Source: Bacteroidia bacterium (GTDB taxonomy: Bacteria > Bacteroidota > Bacteroidia > Flavobacteriales > Flavobacteriaceae). Taken from it: a DNA stretch of 39,647 nucleotides. Numbering within the stretch: position 1 is the stretch's first letter; the number at the start of each line of letters is the position of its first letter. The notes beneath the pieces were generated by a model that made no database searches, was not told the DNA's origin, and saw only the letters and a program-made list of their open reading frames with translations. Below, one piece after another: positions 7,520 through 16,205 of the stretch. Location of the stretch: assembly GCA_018679315.1 (NCBI GenBank), contig JAHHLF010000080.1:1-39647 (forward strand). Reading direction: 5' to 3'. The position numbers were made by a program, and so were the translations under genes.

Positions 7520-9001
7520 ATGAATATCAAATCAAACATAGTTGTCCTTATGACACTGATTCTAAGTGCTTGTACTCCCCAGAACAACTTGGATATCGAG
7601 GTATTTGAAACTTCGGCCCGGGGAAACAAACTAACACCCATTGCAACAGGAAAAAGAGTAAGTGCAGACTCTGAAATTAAGTTATTACCTGAACGGGAAT
7701 TCCAGACCATTACTGGTTTCGGCGGTTCCTTTACAGAATCATCGGCCTATTTGTTAAACCAACTTGGTCCGGAAAACCGAAAAAATATAATCAATGCGTA
7801 TTTTGGCGCGGATGGAGCCCAATATTCCCTAACCAGAACCCATATAAATTCTTGTGATTTTTCTCTTAGTAATTATTCTTACGCAGAGGTTGAGGGTGAC
7901 ATGGAATTGGAACATTTTACGATCGAGGAAGACAAAGAAGACATCATACCCTTCATCAAAGAAGCCCAGGCATTATCTGCTGAAGGATTTAGGATCATTT
8001 CATCACCATGGACTGCCCCACCCTGGATGAAGGACAACAACAAATGGGTAGGCGGCAAATTAATGCCCGAATATTATGATACCTGGGCACTCTTCTTTTC
8101 AAAATATATCGATGCGTACAAAGAAGAAGGAATTGATATCTGGGGGATAACCGTCGAAAATGAGCCTCTTGGTAATAATAGCAATTGGGAAAGTATGCAC
8201 TTCACGCCAGAAGAAATGACGGACTTTGTACAAAATCACCTGGGACCCAAATTAGAAGCTGATGGCAAGGGGGATATAAATATATTGGGATATGATCAAA
8301 ACAGAGAGCACCTGAATGAATGGGTAGACGAAATGTATAGAGATGAAGCAGCTTCAAAGTATTTTTCCGGCGTGGCGGTTCATTGGTATGCAAGTACTTT
8401 TGAAGTGTTTCCTGAGGCCTTGCAATATGCGCATCAAAAGGCGCCTGAGAAACACATAATTCAATCGGAAGCCTGCGTGGATGCACAGGTTCCCGTATGG
8501 CAAGATGATGCCTGGTATTGGTCTAAGGAAGCCACGGATTGGGGTTATGACTGGGCACCAGAACAGGACAAACACCTGCACCCAAAATACGTGCCCGTGT
8601 ATCGGTATGCTCGTGATATCATTGGATGTTTGAACAATTGGGTCGATGGATGGGTAGACTGGAACATGGTATTGGATCGTCAAGGAGGTCCCAATTGGTT
8701 TAAAAACTGGTGTGTAGCACCCGTCATCGTAGATCCCGAACAGGACGAAGCCTATTTTACCCCTCTGTATTATACCCTCTCGCATTTCAGTAAGTATATC
8801 CGACCCGGTGCCGTACGGATCGGATTTGAAACCACAGACGATGCCCTGTTGGTTACAGCGGCCAAAAACCCTGATGGTTCTATAGCAGTAGTAGTACTCA
8901 ATCAAGGTATGGAAGCAAAGGAAGTAGTACTTTCTTTGGGTGACAAGGATGCAGGATTGAAGATTGACGCCCAGGCCATACAAACCATAATAGTCAACTA
9001 A
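7520..9001 (+). CDS. GH30 lipoprotein, probable exo-beta-1,6-glucanase/glucosidase
   Basis: A 493-residue protein with a lipoprotein leader ending LILSAC (Cys near residue 18). The GH30 barrel is clear: GFGGSFTESSA near residue 70, SPWTAPPWMKDN, acid/base E215 in TVENEP, and nucleophile E317 in QSEAC. A C-terminal beta-domain (about 430-493) ends with the usual AVVVLN...QTIIV strands. In flavobacterial laminarin loci GH30 enzymes remove beta-1,6 glucose branches so that GH17 can attack the backbone; the pairing with a GH17 lipoprotein 46 bases upstream matches that. A glucosylceramidase-like activity is the family alternative but is unlikely in this context. It probably sits in the periplasm or outer membrane; the residues after the Cys are not acidic, so surface export is not indicated. 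Confidence 0.9.
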   Translation: MNIKSNIVVLMTLILSACTPQNNLDIEVFETSARGNKLTPIATGKRVSADSEIKLLPEREFQTITGFGGSFTESSAYLLNQLGPENRKNIINAYFGADGAQYSLTRTHINSCDFSLSNYSYAEVEGDMELEHFTIEEDKEDIIPFIKEAQALSAEGFRIISSPWTAPPWMKDNNKWVGGKLMPEYYDTWALFFSKYIDAYKEEGIDIWGITVENEPLGNNSNWESMHFTPEEMTDFVQNHLGPKLEADGKGDINILGYDQNREHLNEWVDEMYRDEAASKYFSGVAVHWYASTFEVFPEALQYAHQKAPEKHIIQSEACVDAQVPVWQDDAWYWSKEATDWGYDWAPEQDKHLHPKYVPVYRYARDIIGCLNNWVDGWVDWNMVLDRQGGPNWFKNWCVAPVIVDPEQDEAYFTPLYYTLSHFSKYIRPGAVRIGFETTDDALLVTAAKNPDGSIAVVVLNQGMEAKEVVLSLGDKDAGLKIDAQAIQTIIVN

Positions 9002-9025
9002 TAGTACGAATCAACCAAAATAATT

Positions 9026-10591
9026 ATGAGTCAAGTAAAAGTACTTTCTAAAGACAAAGTCCCTATTGGGCAAAAAGCCGCTTTTGGGGCAGGTCATTTT
9101 ATACTGAACATTTTACCGGGAACACTTGGTGTCTTTATTCAGTTCTTTTTACTCACCGCATGGGGGGTTGACCCTTTATGGGCAGGACTTCTGGGAGGAT
9201 TGCCCAGAATATTCGACGCTATTACCGACCCGATTATGGGATTTATTTCGGACAATACTAAATCGAGGTTTGGTAGGAGAAGACCCTACATTTTTATAGG
9301 GGCACTCATAAGTGGTATTCTCTTCTTTTTGATGTGGCAATTGGATGATAATGCATCACAAACCTATATCATTTGGCATGTCATGGTGATCCAAATATTA
9401 TTCCTTATCGGGAATACAATGTTTGCTACACCTTTAGTAGGTCTTGGTTATGAAATGACATCAGATTATAATGAAAGAACCCGGTTGATGAGTTTTGCCA
9501 ATAGTATGGGACAGGTTGCCTGGATGATCGTACCCTGGTTGTATGTTATTATACCGGACTCAGAGACCTTTAATACGCAAACGGAGGGCGTTCGTACTAT
9601 GGCTCTTATTGTGGGAGCTATGTGTGTGGTCTTTGGTATTCTTCCCGCATTATTTTGCAAGGGTATTGATGCTTCACATATGGAAAACCGAAAAGAGATC
9701 AATTTCAAAACACTGTCAACTAACATGAAAGATCTGTTTAAGGGCATTATTCAAGTGTCTAAAAACAAGCCCTTTATGAAGTTATGTGGCGCTACGTTCT
9801 TGGTTTTTAACGGCTTTCAGCTTGTAGCCGCATTCGGCGTCTTCATTATTGTATTCTATATATATAACGGCAGCTATGAATTAGCAGGTACCTGGCCCGC
9901 ATGGTTCAATACGATCAATGCGATGCTAACAGCCTTTATTGTGATCCCAATTATTGCAAAAATGGCCAATAAATGGGGGAAGAAAAATGCATTTATAATA
10001 TCCACTGTCTTGTCAATTATCGGTTACATCTTAAAATGGTGGGGATTTGATATTGAACTCAATAATTCATTCAACCAAACAGGATTTGGAAAAGGATTAA
10101 ATTCGGCCGTTGGTTCACTTTTCGAGACGATAAATCCAACATTGGAAAGTATTGGGATGTCCTGGTTTTCTATAGATCCTGGAAGTGATATACCATGGCT
10201 CATCTTTGTCCCAATTCCATTATTTGCTTTTGGTATGGGAGGATTATTTACGTTGATGATGTCGATGACGGCTGATGTATGTGATCTGGATGAGTTAGAA
10301 AATGGTATGCCCAGAAAAGAAGGTACATTTGGCGCCATTTATTGGTGGATGGTCAAATTAGGACAAGCCATTGCACTTGTTTTAGGCGGGTTGATTTTGA
10401 AGATCGTAGGATTTGATCCGAATCTAACGGAACAATCCTTAGAAACCATGAATAGACTAAGAATCGCCGATATAATTGTCCCGGCATCAACGGCTGCCCT
10501 GGCTGTCTGGGTCATGTGGAAGTATTCTCTGTCGGAAGAACGAGCCCGGGAGATTAAAGCCAAATTGGAAGAACGAAGGGGCGTATTATAG
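9026..10591 (+). CDS. GPH-family (MelB-like) sugar:cation symporter
   Basis: A 521-residue inner-membrane protein with about 12 hydrophobic segments. Family hallmarks are FISDNTKSRFGRRRPYIF near residues 73-90 (D-x-x-R-x-G-R-R-P) and MTADVCDLDELENGMPRKEG around 415-434, followed by GAIYWWMVKLG, all typical of glycoside-pentoside-hexuronide symporters. A long non-membrane insert rich in N, G, S and F (about residues 342-392) sits before TM10. It lies 24 bases after the GH30 gene and 21 before the cytosolic GH17 gene, so it probably imports beta-1,3-gluco-oligosaccharides released outside. Cation and exact substrate cannot be read from sequence. Confidence 0.88.
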   Translation: MSQVKVLSKDKVPIGQKAAFGAGHFILNILPGTLGVFIQFFLLTAWGVDPLWAGLLGGLPRIFDAITDPIMGFISDNTKSRFGRRRPYIFIGALISGILFFLMWQLDDNASQTYIIWHVMVIQILFLIGNTMFATPLVGLGYEMTSDYNERTRLMSFANSMGQVAWMIVPWLYVIIPDSETFNTQTEGVRTMALIVGAMCVVFGILPALFCKGIDASHMENRKEINFKTLSTNMKDLFKGIIQVSKNKPFMKLCGATFLVFNGFQLVAAFGVFIIVFYIYNGSYELAGTWPAWFNTINAMLTAFIVIPIIAKMANKWGKKNAFIISTVLSIIGYILKWWGFDIELNNSFNQTGFGKGLNSAVGSLFETINPTLESIGMSWFSIDPGSDIPWLIFVPIPLFAFGMGGLFTLMMSMTADVCDLDELENGMPRKEGTFGAIYWWMVKLGQAIALVLGGLILKIVGFDPNLTEQSLETMNRLRIADIIVPASTAALAVWVMWKYSLSEERAREIKAKLEERRGVL

Positions 10592-10612
10592 ATCGTTAAA
10601 TAAGAGCAAATA

Positions 10613-11500
10613 ATGTCATACATAGGTAAGGAAAAACGATTGGCCCTTTCCGGCCTGGATTACTCCGGGAAAAGTACAAAGGAACTACGTAAGATGTGTC
10701 GGCAGATACTTGAAGAGGGCATGCATGGCTTATGTTTCAGCCCCTATGAGGACGGTCAAAAACCGGGGGAACAGATTTCTGAGACACAAATACGCAGAAG
10801 GATGGAGATCATACAGCCCTATACCAGCTGGATTCGCTCTTTTTCATGCACTGATGGTAATGAGGAAATCCCTCGAATCGCCCATGAATATGGTATTAAA
10901 ACAATGGTAGGGGCCTGGTTAGGAGACGATCCTGAGATCAACAAAAAGGAGATTCAAAATCTTATTGAACTGGCTAACAAGGGGTATGTTGATATCGCCG
11001 CCGTGGGCAACGAGGTTATGTACCGAGGTGATCTTTCCGAGGATGAATTATTAGCATTTATCGCAGAAGTCAAGGAAAATGTAACGGATATTCCTGTCGG
11101 TTATGTTGATGCCTATTATGAATTTACAGAACGCCCCAGAATAACCGAGGCTTGCGATATTATTCTAGCCAATTGTTATCCTTTCTGGGAGGGTTGCGAT
11201 TTTGATTATTCCTTGCTCTACATAAAGGATATGTACCGCAGGGCTCAACATGCAGCAAAGGGAAAGAAAGTAATAATTTCGGAAACGGGCTGGCCCAGCC
11301 AAGGGACAAATCTGGAAGGTGCATTTCCGGGTTATGAAAGCGCATTGAAATATTTCATGAATATGCAGAAGTTAGCCGCGGAAGAAGACATTGAGATCTT
11401 CTACTTCTCCTCATTCGACGAGCCTTGGAAAACAGGCGCTGAAGGCGATGTGGGCGCTTACTGGGGTTTATGGGATAAAGAGGAAAAACTGAAATTCTAA
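10613..11500 (+). CDS. GH17 enzyme without signal peptide (intracellular beta-1,3-glucanase or transglycosylase)
   Basis: A 295-residue single-domain GH17 protein. The acid is E134 in AVGNEVM and the nucleophile is E224 in ISETGWPS, a near-textbook GH17 motif; FYFSSFDEPWK follows near residue 261. The N-terminus (MSYIGKEKRLALSG) has no hydrophobic leader or lipobox, so it should act in the cytoplasm, unlike the lipoprotein GH17 at 6178, which it resembles only at the motif level. It is the last gene of the glucan operon, next to the symporter. Plausible jobs are trimming imported laminari-oligosaccharides before phosphorolysis, or beta-1,3-glucan transglycosylation. Family and location are well supported; the role is inferred. 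Confidence 0.87.
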   Translation: MSYIGKEKRLALSGLDYSGKSTKELRKMCRQILEEGMHGLCFSPYEDGQKPGEQISETQIRRRMEIIQPYTSWIRSFSCTDGNEEIPRIAHEYGIKTMVGAWLGDDPEINKKEIQNLIELANKGYVDIAAVGNEVMYRGDLSEDELLAFIAEVKENVTDIPVGYVDAYYEFTERPRITEACDIILANCYPFWEGCDFDYSLLYIKDMYRRAQHAAKGKKVIISETGWPSQGTNLEGAFPGYESALKYFMNMQKLAAEEDIEIFYFSSFDEPWKTGAEGDVGAYWGLWDKEEKLKF

Positions 11501-11523
11501 CAGCTTTAATTTACTTCCTCCTA

Positions 11524-13065
11524 CTATTTTCGTACCAATAATTCCTGTACCTCTTCCAACGTCTTGCCTTTGGTCTCTATAACAAACTTCTTGACAAAGA
11601 ATACCGCTATTAAGGAAAGCAGCGCATAGATGGCAAAGGTCATGGTCGGGCCCAAATTGGACAATTCCCAGGGAAATACTTGAGTAACCGAAAAGCTAAC
11701 AAGTGAATTGAAGAACCCCACCGCAGAAATGGCGATCCCTTTGATCTTAGTTGGGAAAACCTCAGAGAACAATGTCCACATGACCGGCCCTAAAGAAATT
11801 GCAAATGAAGCGACATATAGTAAAATGGCTATAAGCACCAAATTTGCATTGATCTGAATGAAATTGGTGATCTGATTCCGTTTAAAATCAAGGAACTGAT
11901 CTGGAGGCAGTAGTGTCTCGACTTCAGCAAACAATGCCGATTGACCATCAAACGACCTGCCGTTCAATCCGGCCAATGCTGATCTGGTTTCTTCATTGCT
12001 CACTTTCTCCAAGGTAGTGTCATTAAAATCATAAGTAGCCTCGTTGAAGGCCCAGGTCGCCATAGCCAAGGCAATTGTCATACATGTAGTGCCTATGAGC
12101 AACAATGGTTTACGACCTAACTTATCGATAAGCCAAATGGCCACAAGGGTGAATGCCAGATTCGTTAGTCCCACTACTATAGCTTGCAAGAATGAAGAAT
12201 CTGTGCTGCCACCCGCCTGTTCAAAAATGGTGGGTGCGTAATAAAAGATCGCGTTGATCCCTGTTATCTGTTGAAAAAAAGCGATACCAAAAGCAATGAT
12301 CATGATCGTAGCATACTTGCTCTTGAAAATATCTGATAACTTGCTTTTTTCTTCTTTAACAGAAATACCTCTTTGGATCTCCTCAATCGTTATTTCGGCA
12401 TACGCTTCCCCTCCAATCTTTGTGAGGATCTTTCGCGCTAGTTTAACCTTATTCAATTTCTGAATCAACCATCTGGGACTCTTTGGTACTGTAAATAAGG
12501 ATATAAAGTATACCAAAGCAGGTATGGCCTCCACTCCAAGCATCCATCTCCAGCTCTCCCCTTCAATATTGACCAGGAAATAATTGGAAAAATAGGCTAC
12601 GGAAATACCGATGACAATATTCAATTGGTTGAAGGATACCAAGCTTCCTCTCAATTTGGGTGGCGCGATCTCTGCTATATAGATCGGAGCGATCAAAATG
12701 GCGCCCCCAATTCCTATTCCCCCAATGATCCTTGCGGTGATAAATTCTATATAGCCTGTTGCTAAAGCCGACCAACTTGCAGAAACTGTGAAAAGGGCAG
12801 CTACGACGATCAATACACTTTTACGACCAAACTTATCTGCCATTGGACCGGCCATCAAATTACCCGCCATAGCACCAAAGACCACACAGCCAACAGAGAA
12901 GCCCAGCATCCATTCCGTCATATCAAAGTAGATCGTGATACCTTTCACTGCACCGGAAATTACCGCACTATCAAATCCTAATAAAAAGCCACCTAATGCA
13001 ACGATCAGACTGATTAAAATGGTATAGGATTTATTCATTTTTACTGCAGGAGCGGTATTTTCCAT
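11524..13065 (-). CDS. Sugar porter (MFS, XylE/GLUT-type) transporter
   Basis: A 513-residue, 12-TM MFS protein of the sugar-porter family. Seen motifs: GFDSAVISG in TM1, DKFGRKS in loop 2-3, APIYIAEIAPPKLRGSL after TM4, PKSPRWL after TM6, FQQITGINAIFYYAP in TM7, DKLGRKP in loop 8-9, VMWTLFSEVFPTKIKG in TM10, and ETKGKTLEE at the C-terminus. The QITGIN segment is the hexose-binding signature. Between TM9 and TM10 there is an extra soluble stretch of roughly 70 residues (about 340-410), unusual for E. coli XylE. It is convergent with the glucan operon (23-base gap), so it probably imports glucose freed by the extracellular enzymes. Substrate is inferred. Confidence 0.9.
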   Translation of the reverse strand: MENTAPAVKMNKSYTILISLIVALGGFLLGFDSAVISGAVKGITIYFDMTEWMLGFSVGCVVFGAMAGNLMAGPMADKFGRKSVLIVVAALFTVSASWSALATGYIEFITARIIGGIGIGGAILIAPIYIAEIAPPKLRGSLVSFNQLNIVIGISVAYFSNYFLVNIEGESWRWMLGVEAIPALVYFISLFTVPKSPRWLIQKLNKVKLARKILTKIGGEAYAEITIEEIQRGISVKEEKSKLSDIFKSKYATIMIIAFGIAFFQQITGINAIFYYAPTIFEQAGGSTDSSFLQAIVVGLTNLAFTLVAIWLIDKLGRKPLLLIGTTCMTIALAMATWAFNEATYDFNDTTLEKVSNEETRSALAGLNGRSFDGQSALFAEVETLLPPDQFLDFKRNQITNFIQINANLVLIAILLYVASFAISLGPVMWTLFSEVFPTKIKGIAISAVGFFNSLVSFSVTQVFPWELSNLGPTMTFAIYALLSLIAVFFVKKFVIETKGKTLEEVQELLVRK

Positions 13066-13213
13066 GTAGTTGGTTTTTTTGGTGGTTTCAGTTACGCATG
13101 TTACCTAGATATTTGACCATGCATCTCCATCAGAAGCTAATTGCCTCTGCGAAGTAGGAAATATAACGAAAAGAATAGGTGATTCCTTCGGGAAATAAGA
13201 TAAATGTAGTGCC

Positions 13214-13489
13214 CTAAATAATCTCTGCACTGAGACCAGCCTGAAGGAGACGTGTGCAACGAGGCTTAAGATCGTTGTATTCACCCGTTTTTACAGTACA
13301 TTTTCCATTGTAGTGAACAATAAGAGAACATTGTTCCGCCTGTTCCGGTGTATGTTCGCATACATTCACCAGGGTATCTATCACGTGTTCAAAAGTATTG
13401 ACATCGTCATTAAAAAGGACGATCTCATTTACGGTTACTTGTTGCTCATCGAGCAATACTTCTTCCGATACTTTTTCTTTGGAGCTCAT
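13214..13489 (-). CDS. clpS: ClpS, adaptor for ClpAP/ClpCP N-degron proteolysis
   Basis: A 91-residue protein from the ATG complementary to 13487-13489. A longer TTG reading from 13537 would overlap prmA and is not needed. The ClpS core shows LFNDDVNTFEHVIDTLVNVC (N-end-rule pocket: N-D-D-x-N-T), then EQAEQCSLIVHYNGKCTVKTG, with the His of VHYNGK as in the family. ClpS hands proteins with destabilising N-terminal residues to the Clp ATPase. An N-terminal tail of about 20 residues precedes the fold. It is the last gene of a five-gene minus-strand operon, 20 bases after prmA. Confidence 0.93.
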   Translation of the reverse strand: MSSKEKVSEEVLLDEQQVTVNEIVLFNDDVNTFEHVIDTLVNVCEHTPEQAEQCSLIVHYNGKCTVKTGEYNDLKPRCTRLLQAGLSAEII

Positions 13490-13509
13490 TGTATCGACAT
13501 TGCTTTGGT

Positions 13510-14346
13510 CTAAAATACATATTTTGTGGAAACCCAATTATGTTTTTCCAGAAAATTTTCCATGTGCATACCCACTTCCTCACAGGCCGAAGTGATGGTT
13601 CTCAGATCTTCAGAGTAAAATCCGCTGAGGAGTAAACAGCCCTTTTTTTCAAGTCGACTTGCATATACCGGTATATCAGCTATCAATACATTGCGATTAA
13701 TATTAGCCAGAATAATATCATAGCTATCATGGCCTTTTAGAAGTCCTACATTCCCCTGTTCCACTGAAATATGGCTACAGGCATTACGTTCAACGTTTTC
13801 CCTTGCATTCTCAAAACTCCATTCGTCAATGTCTATGGCCCGAACCTCATCAGCTCCCATTTTGCAAGCCAGAATCGCTAACACCCCGGTGCCGCAACCC
13901 ATATCCAGAACTCTTTTGTTCAAAAAATCGAATTGTAGCATTTGCCTGATCATCAGAAAGGTTGTCTCATGATGCCCGGTGCCAAAACTCATTTTTGGCA
14001 TGATCTCTATATCAAAAGCTACATCCTTCGCTTGGTGAAAAGGTGCCCTGACAAAACATTGATCATCAACCAGAATTGGATCAAACTGAGCTTCCCAAAT
14101 GGCGTTCCAGTTCTCCTCGGGAATGAGCCTGGTTTGAAACTCAATATGAGTTTCTGGGTTTTTTAATACGTTGAGCTTTGCAAGTGCTATTTCATCAAAA
14201 TCAACTTCTTTGATATAAGCTTTCAGGCCCTCTTCTGTTTCAAGAAAACTATCATAGGGCTGCAGTGATAGCTCAGCGAGCAGGATATCCCTGGCGGGTT
14301 CCACAGGATTAATAGTAAAGGAAACTTCGCGGTAGGCTGCAGACAT
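13510..14346 (-). CDS. prmA: Ribosomal protein L11 methyltransferase
   Basis: A 278-residue SAM-dependent methyltransferase. The PrmA-specific motif FGTGHHETT is at about 121-129, SAM motif I VLDMGCGTGVLAI at 146-158, the acidic end of strand 2 (RAIDIDEWS) near 171, and LANINRNVL (the N-[IP]-N substrate motif region) near 213-221. The N-terminal domain of about 100 residues corresponds to the L11-binding part. It trimethylates amino groups of ribosomal protein L11. It lies 5 bases after tpiA in the same operon and ends 20 bases before clpS, an order commonly kept in Flavobacteriia. Confidence 0.94.
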   Translation of the reverse strand: MSAAYREVSFTINPVEPARDILLAELSLQPYDSFLETEEGLKAYIKEVDFDEIALAKLNVLKNPETHIEFQTRLIPEENWNAIWEAQFDPILVDDQCFVRAPFHQAKDVAFDIEIMPKMSFGTGHHETTFLMIRQMLQFDFLNKRVLDMGCGTGVLAILACKMGADEVRAIDIDEWSFENARENVERNACSHISVEQGNVGLLKGHDSYDIILANINRNVLIADIPVYASRLEKKGCLLLSGFYSEDLRTITSACEEVGMHMENFLEKHNWVSTKYVF

Positions 14347-14351
14347 GTTGT

Positions 14352-15101
14352 CTATGCGCTCTGGACAATAGCAAGGAAGTCATCTGCATTTAGTGATGCC
14401 CCGCCAATGAGTCCCCCATCTACGTCTGGCTTCGAAAATATATCCCTGGCATTACCCGGTTTTACACTCCCACCATAAAGAATAGAAACACCATCTGCCA
14501 AATCCGGATCATATCTTTCGATCAACGTTTTACGGATAAAAGCATGCATTTCCTGTGCCTGCTCCGGGCTGGCGGTCTCTCCGGTACCAATGGCCCAAAC
14601 GGGCTCATAGGCTAAAATGATATTTTGCCAGTTATTGGCTTCCAGGTGAAATAAGCCTTCGCTCAGTTGGTTTTTGACAACATCAAAGTGAATGTCGTTT
14701 TTCCGGTCGTGTAGTTCCTCGCCAAAACAGAAGATCACTGTCATATTTTTATCAAGGGCCGTATCTGCTTTTTTAGCTAAGAGCGCATCCCATTCCCCAA
14801 AAAGAGCACGGCGTTCTGAGTGGCCCAGGATAACGTGGTCTATACCCAGGTGCAACAACATAGAGGCTGAAACCTCTCCAGTAAAGGCTCCGCTTTCCGC
14901 AAAATGCATATTCTGAGCTGCGACAATAATATTTGTGTTCTTTGCTGAGTCTGCTGCTGCTGCCAAATTAACGAAAGGAGGCGCTACCATTACCTTAGTA
15001 GAGGTATCTCCCATCCCATTTGAAATTGCCCCGATCAATTCCGTCGTTTCGGTGGCATTCTTATTCATTTTCCAGTTTCCGGCTACTATCATTGATCTCA
15101 T
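14352..15101 (-). CDS. tpiA: Triosephosphate isomerase
   Basis: A 249-residue TIM, the normal length. It interconverts dihydroxyacetone phosphate and glyceraldehyde-3-phosphate in glycolysis. Active-site residues are all present: N9 and K11 in GNWKMN, H94 in LGHSERR, E166 in AYEPVWAIGTG (flexible loop 6 follows), and the phosphate loop LYGGSVKPGN near 228-237. The ATG complementary to 15099-15101 is used; a second in-frame ATG three codons later is the only alternative. It sits 3 bases after the BT_3928 family gene, so it is translated as part of that operon. Confidence 0.97.
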   Translation of the reverse strand: MRSMIVAGNWKMNKNATETTELIGAISNGMGDTSTKVMVAPPFVNLAAAADSAKNTNIIVAAQNMHFAESGAFTGEVSASMLLHLGIDHVILGHSERRALFGEWDALLAKKADTALDKNMTVIFCFGEELHDRKNDIHFDVVKNQLSEGLFHLEANNWQNIILAYEPVWAIGTGETASPEQAQEMHAFIRKTLIERYDPDLADGVSILYGGSVKPGNARDIFSKPDVDGGLIGGASLNADDFLAIVQSA

Positions 15102-15104
15102 AGG

Positions 15105-16202
15105 CTAGTCAAATTGAAGGTTATCTATATCGTTAAAATGTTCTTTTTGGACAATGGTTCCATTTTTGAGTAAAACGACACCCGGGTTAGAGCGGATAAT
15201 CGTCTTTAAAGTTGTTGCATCTGTGAAATAAAATGGAAAGCTAAGTTTATATTGAGCACTGAGAGCAGCGGCATGTTCTATAGATGAAGCCGACATGCCA
15301 ATTACCTTATAACCCGCTTCTTCTGCCTTTTTAGTCACATCCGGTAATTTAGAAAAACCCGCAGCTTTTCCCTGACTCAGATCATATGCAATGATCATCG
15401 CCAGTTTGGGTTCCTTTAAGATCAGGGAAGCCTGATCATTCCCGTTTTGTTCGATCGTAAAATCGTGAATAGGCGGTTCATATCCTGCCTGTACCTCTTC
15501 TGTTTCCACCCCGATGAATTCACCGTCGACATCTGGATATTCTCCTTGGGTTACGATGACCTTTTCTTCACCATTGATGTCGAATTTCCAGGCATATTCA
15601 TAAATAGCTTTAGATGCATCTTCCGGGATACTCATCCCTTCTTCAATATTCACGCCCACCTTGTATGCCCTGAAATCCTTCAATGGCAGATGGTTGTATA
15701 CATGATAGGCCATCCAAAAACAAAGGACGAGAGAAATTGCCAGTACTATATTACTCTTCATCACGGGTACAAGAGGTGTAATATACTTTCTTCCCCTCCA
15801 TAGGATCAGGATCAGTACTAAAAGGATAACATCTTTAGTAAATGATTCCCACGGAGTTAGCGGGATCGCATCCCCGAAACAGCCACAATCCGTTACCTTA
15901 TTAAAATAGGCAGAGTAAAATGTAAGGAAGGTAAAAAAGATGATCATAACCAAGAGAAGCCATAATGTCAATTTAGTCTTGTACCCCAGCAATAAGGCAA
16001 GACCAAGTAATACCTCAACTATGACAATAATAATGGCTAAGGCAAGGGCCATAGGCATTAAGAAGGAAAGATCAAAAACAGCAGGACTAAAGTATTCCTC
16101 AAGCTTAAAAGCAAATCCCACAGGATCATTCAGTTTGATCAGTCCGCTAAAAATAAATAAGGCCCCAACGATGATTCGGACCAGGGTAATTATAGATTTC
16201 AT
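15105..16202 (-). CDS. BT_3928 family protein: DoxX/MauE-like membrane domain plus degenerate thioredoxin-like domain
   Basis: A 365-residue protein. The first ~135 residues form a four-TM DoxX/MauE-like unit (LFIFSGLIKLNDP near 15-27), with a C-G-C-F-G-D motif (C106, C108) in the loop after TM3. A fifth TM follows at about 150-170. The rest (about 180-365) is periplasmic or cytoplasmic; its final ~130 residues look like a thioredoxin/peroxiredoxin fold (LAMIIAYDLSQGKAAGF ... KVIGMSAS ... NPGVVLLKNGTIV), but the CxxC redox site is absent. The gene sits between DUF1599 and tpiA with 3-base gaps on both sides. A redox or membrane-stress role is family speculation; no function is proven. Confidence 0.8.
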   Translation of the reverse strand: MKSIITLVRIIVGALFIFSGLIKLNDPVGFAFKLEEYFSPAVFDLSFLMPMALALAIIIVIVEVLLGLALLLGYKTKLTLWLLLVMIIFFTFLTFYSAYFNKVTDCGCFGDAIPLTPWESFTKDVILLVLILILWRGRKYITPLVPVMKSNIVLAISLVLCFWMAYHVYNHLPLKDFRAYKVGVNIEEGMSIPEDASKAIYEYAWKFDINGEEKVIVTQGEYPDVDGEFIGVETEEVQAGYEPPIHDFTIEQNGNDQASLILKEPKLAMIIAYDLSQGKAAGFSKLPDVTKKAEEAGYKVIGMSASSIEHAAALSAQYKLSFPFYFTDATTLKTIIRSNPGVVLLKNGTIVQKEHFNDIDNLQFD

Positions 16203-16205
16203 GGA

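Noticed and set aside
8354..8983. A 209-codon antisense open frame within the GH30 gene
   Set aside because: The GH30 motifs are unambiguous on the plus strand; the antisense product has no recognisable character.
1550..13065. Hidden SusC/SusD or regulator within the glucan locus
   Set aside because: Every sizeable open frame was assigned; none has TonB-receptor, SusD, AraC, LacI or hybrid two-component features.
13096..13132. GCATG...CATGC repeat upstream of the sugar porter
   Set aside because: Five-base arms 27 bases apart; not convincing as an operator.
13183..13194. TTCC-TTCG-GGAA hairpin after clpS
   Set aside because: Only a four-base stem with no T-run on the clpS side; too weak to call a terminator.
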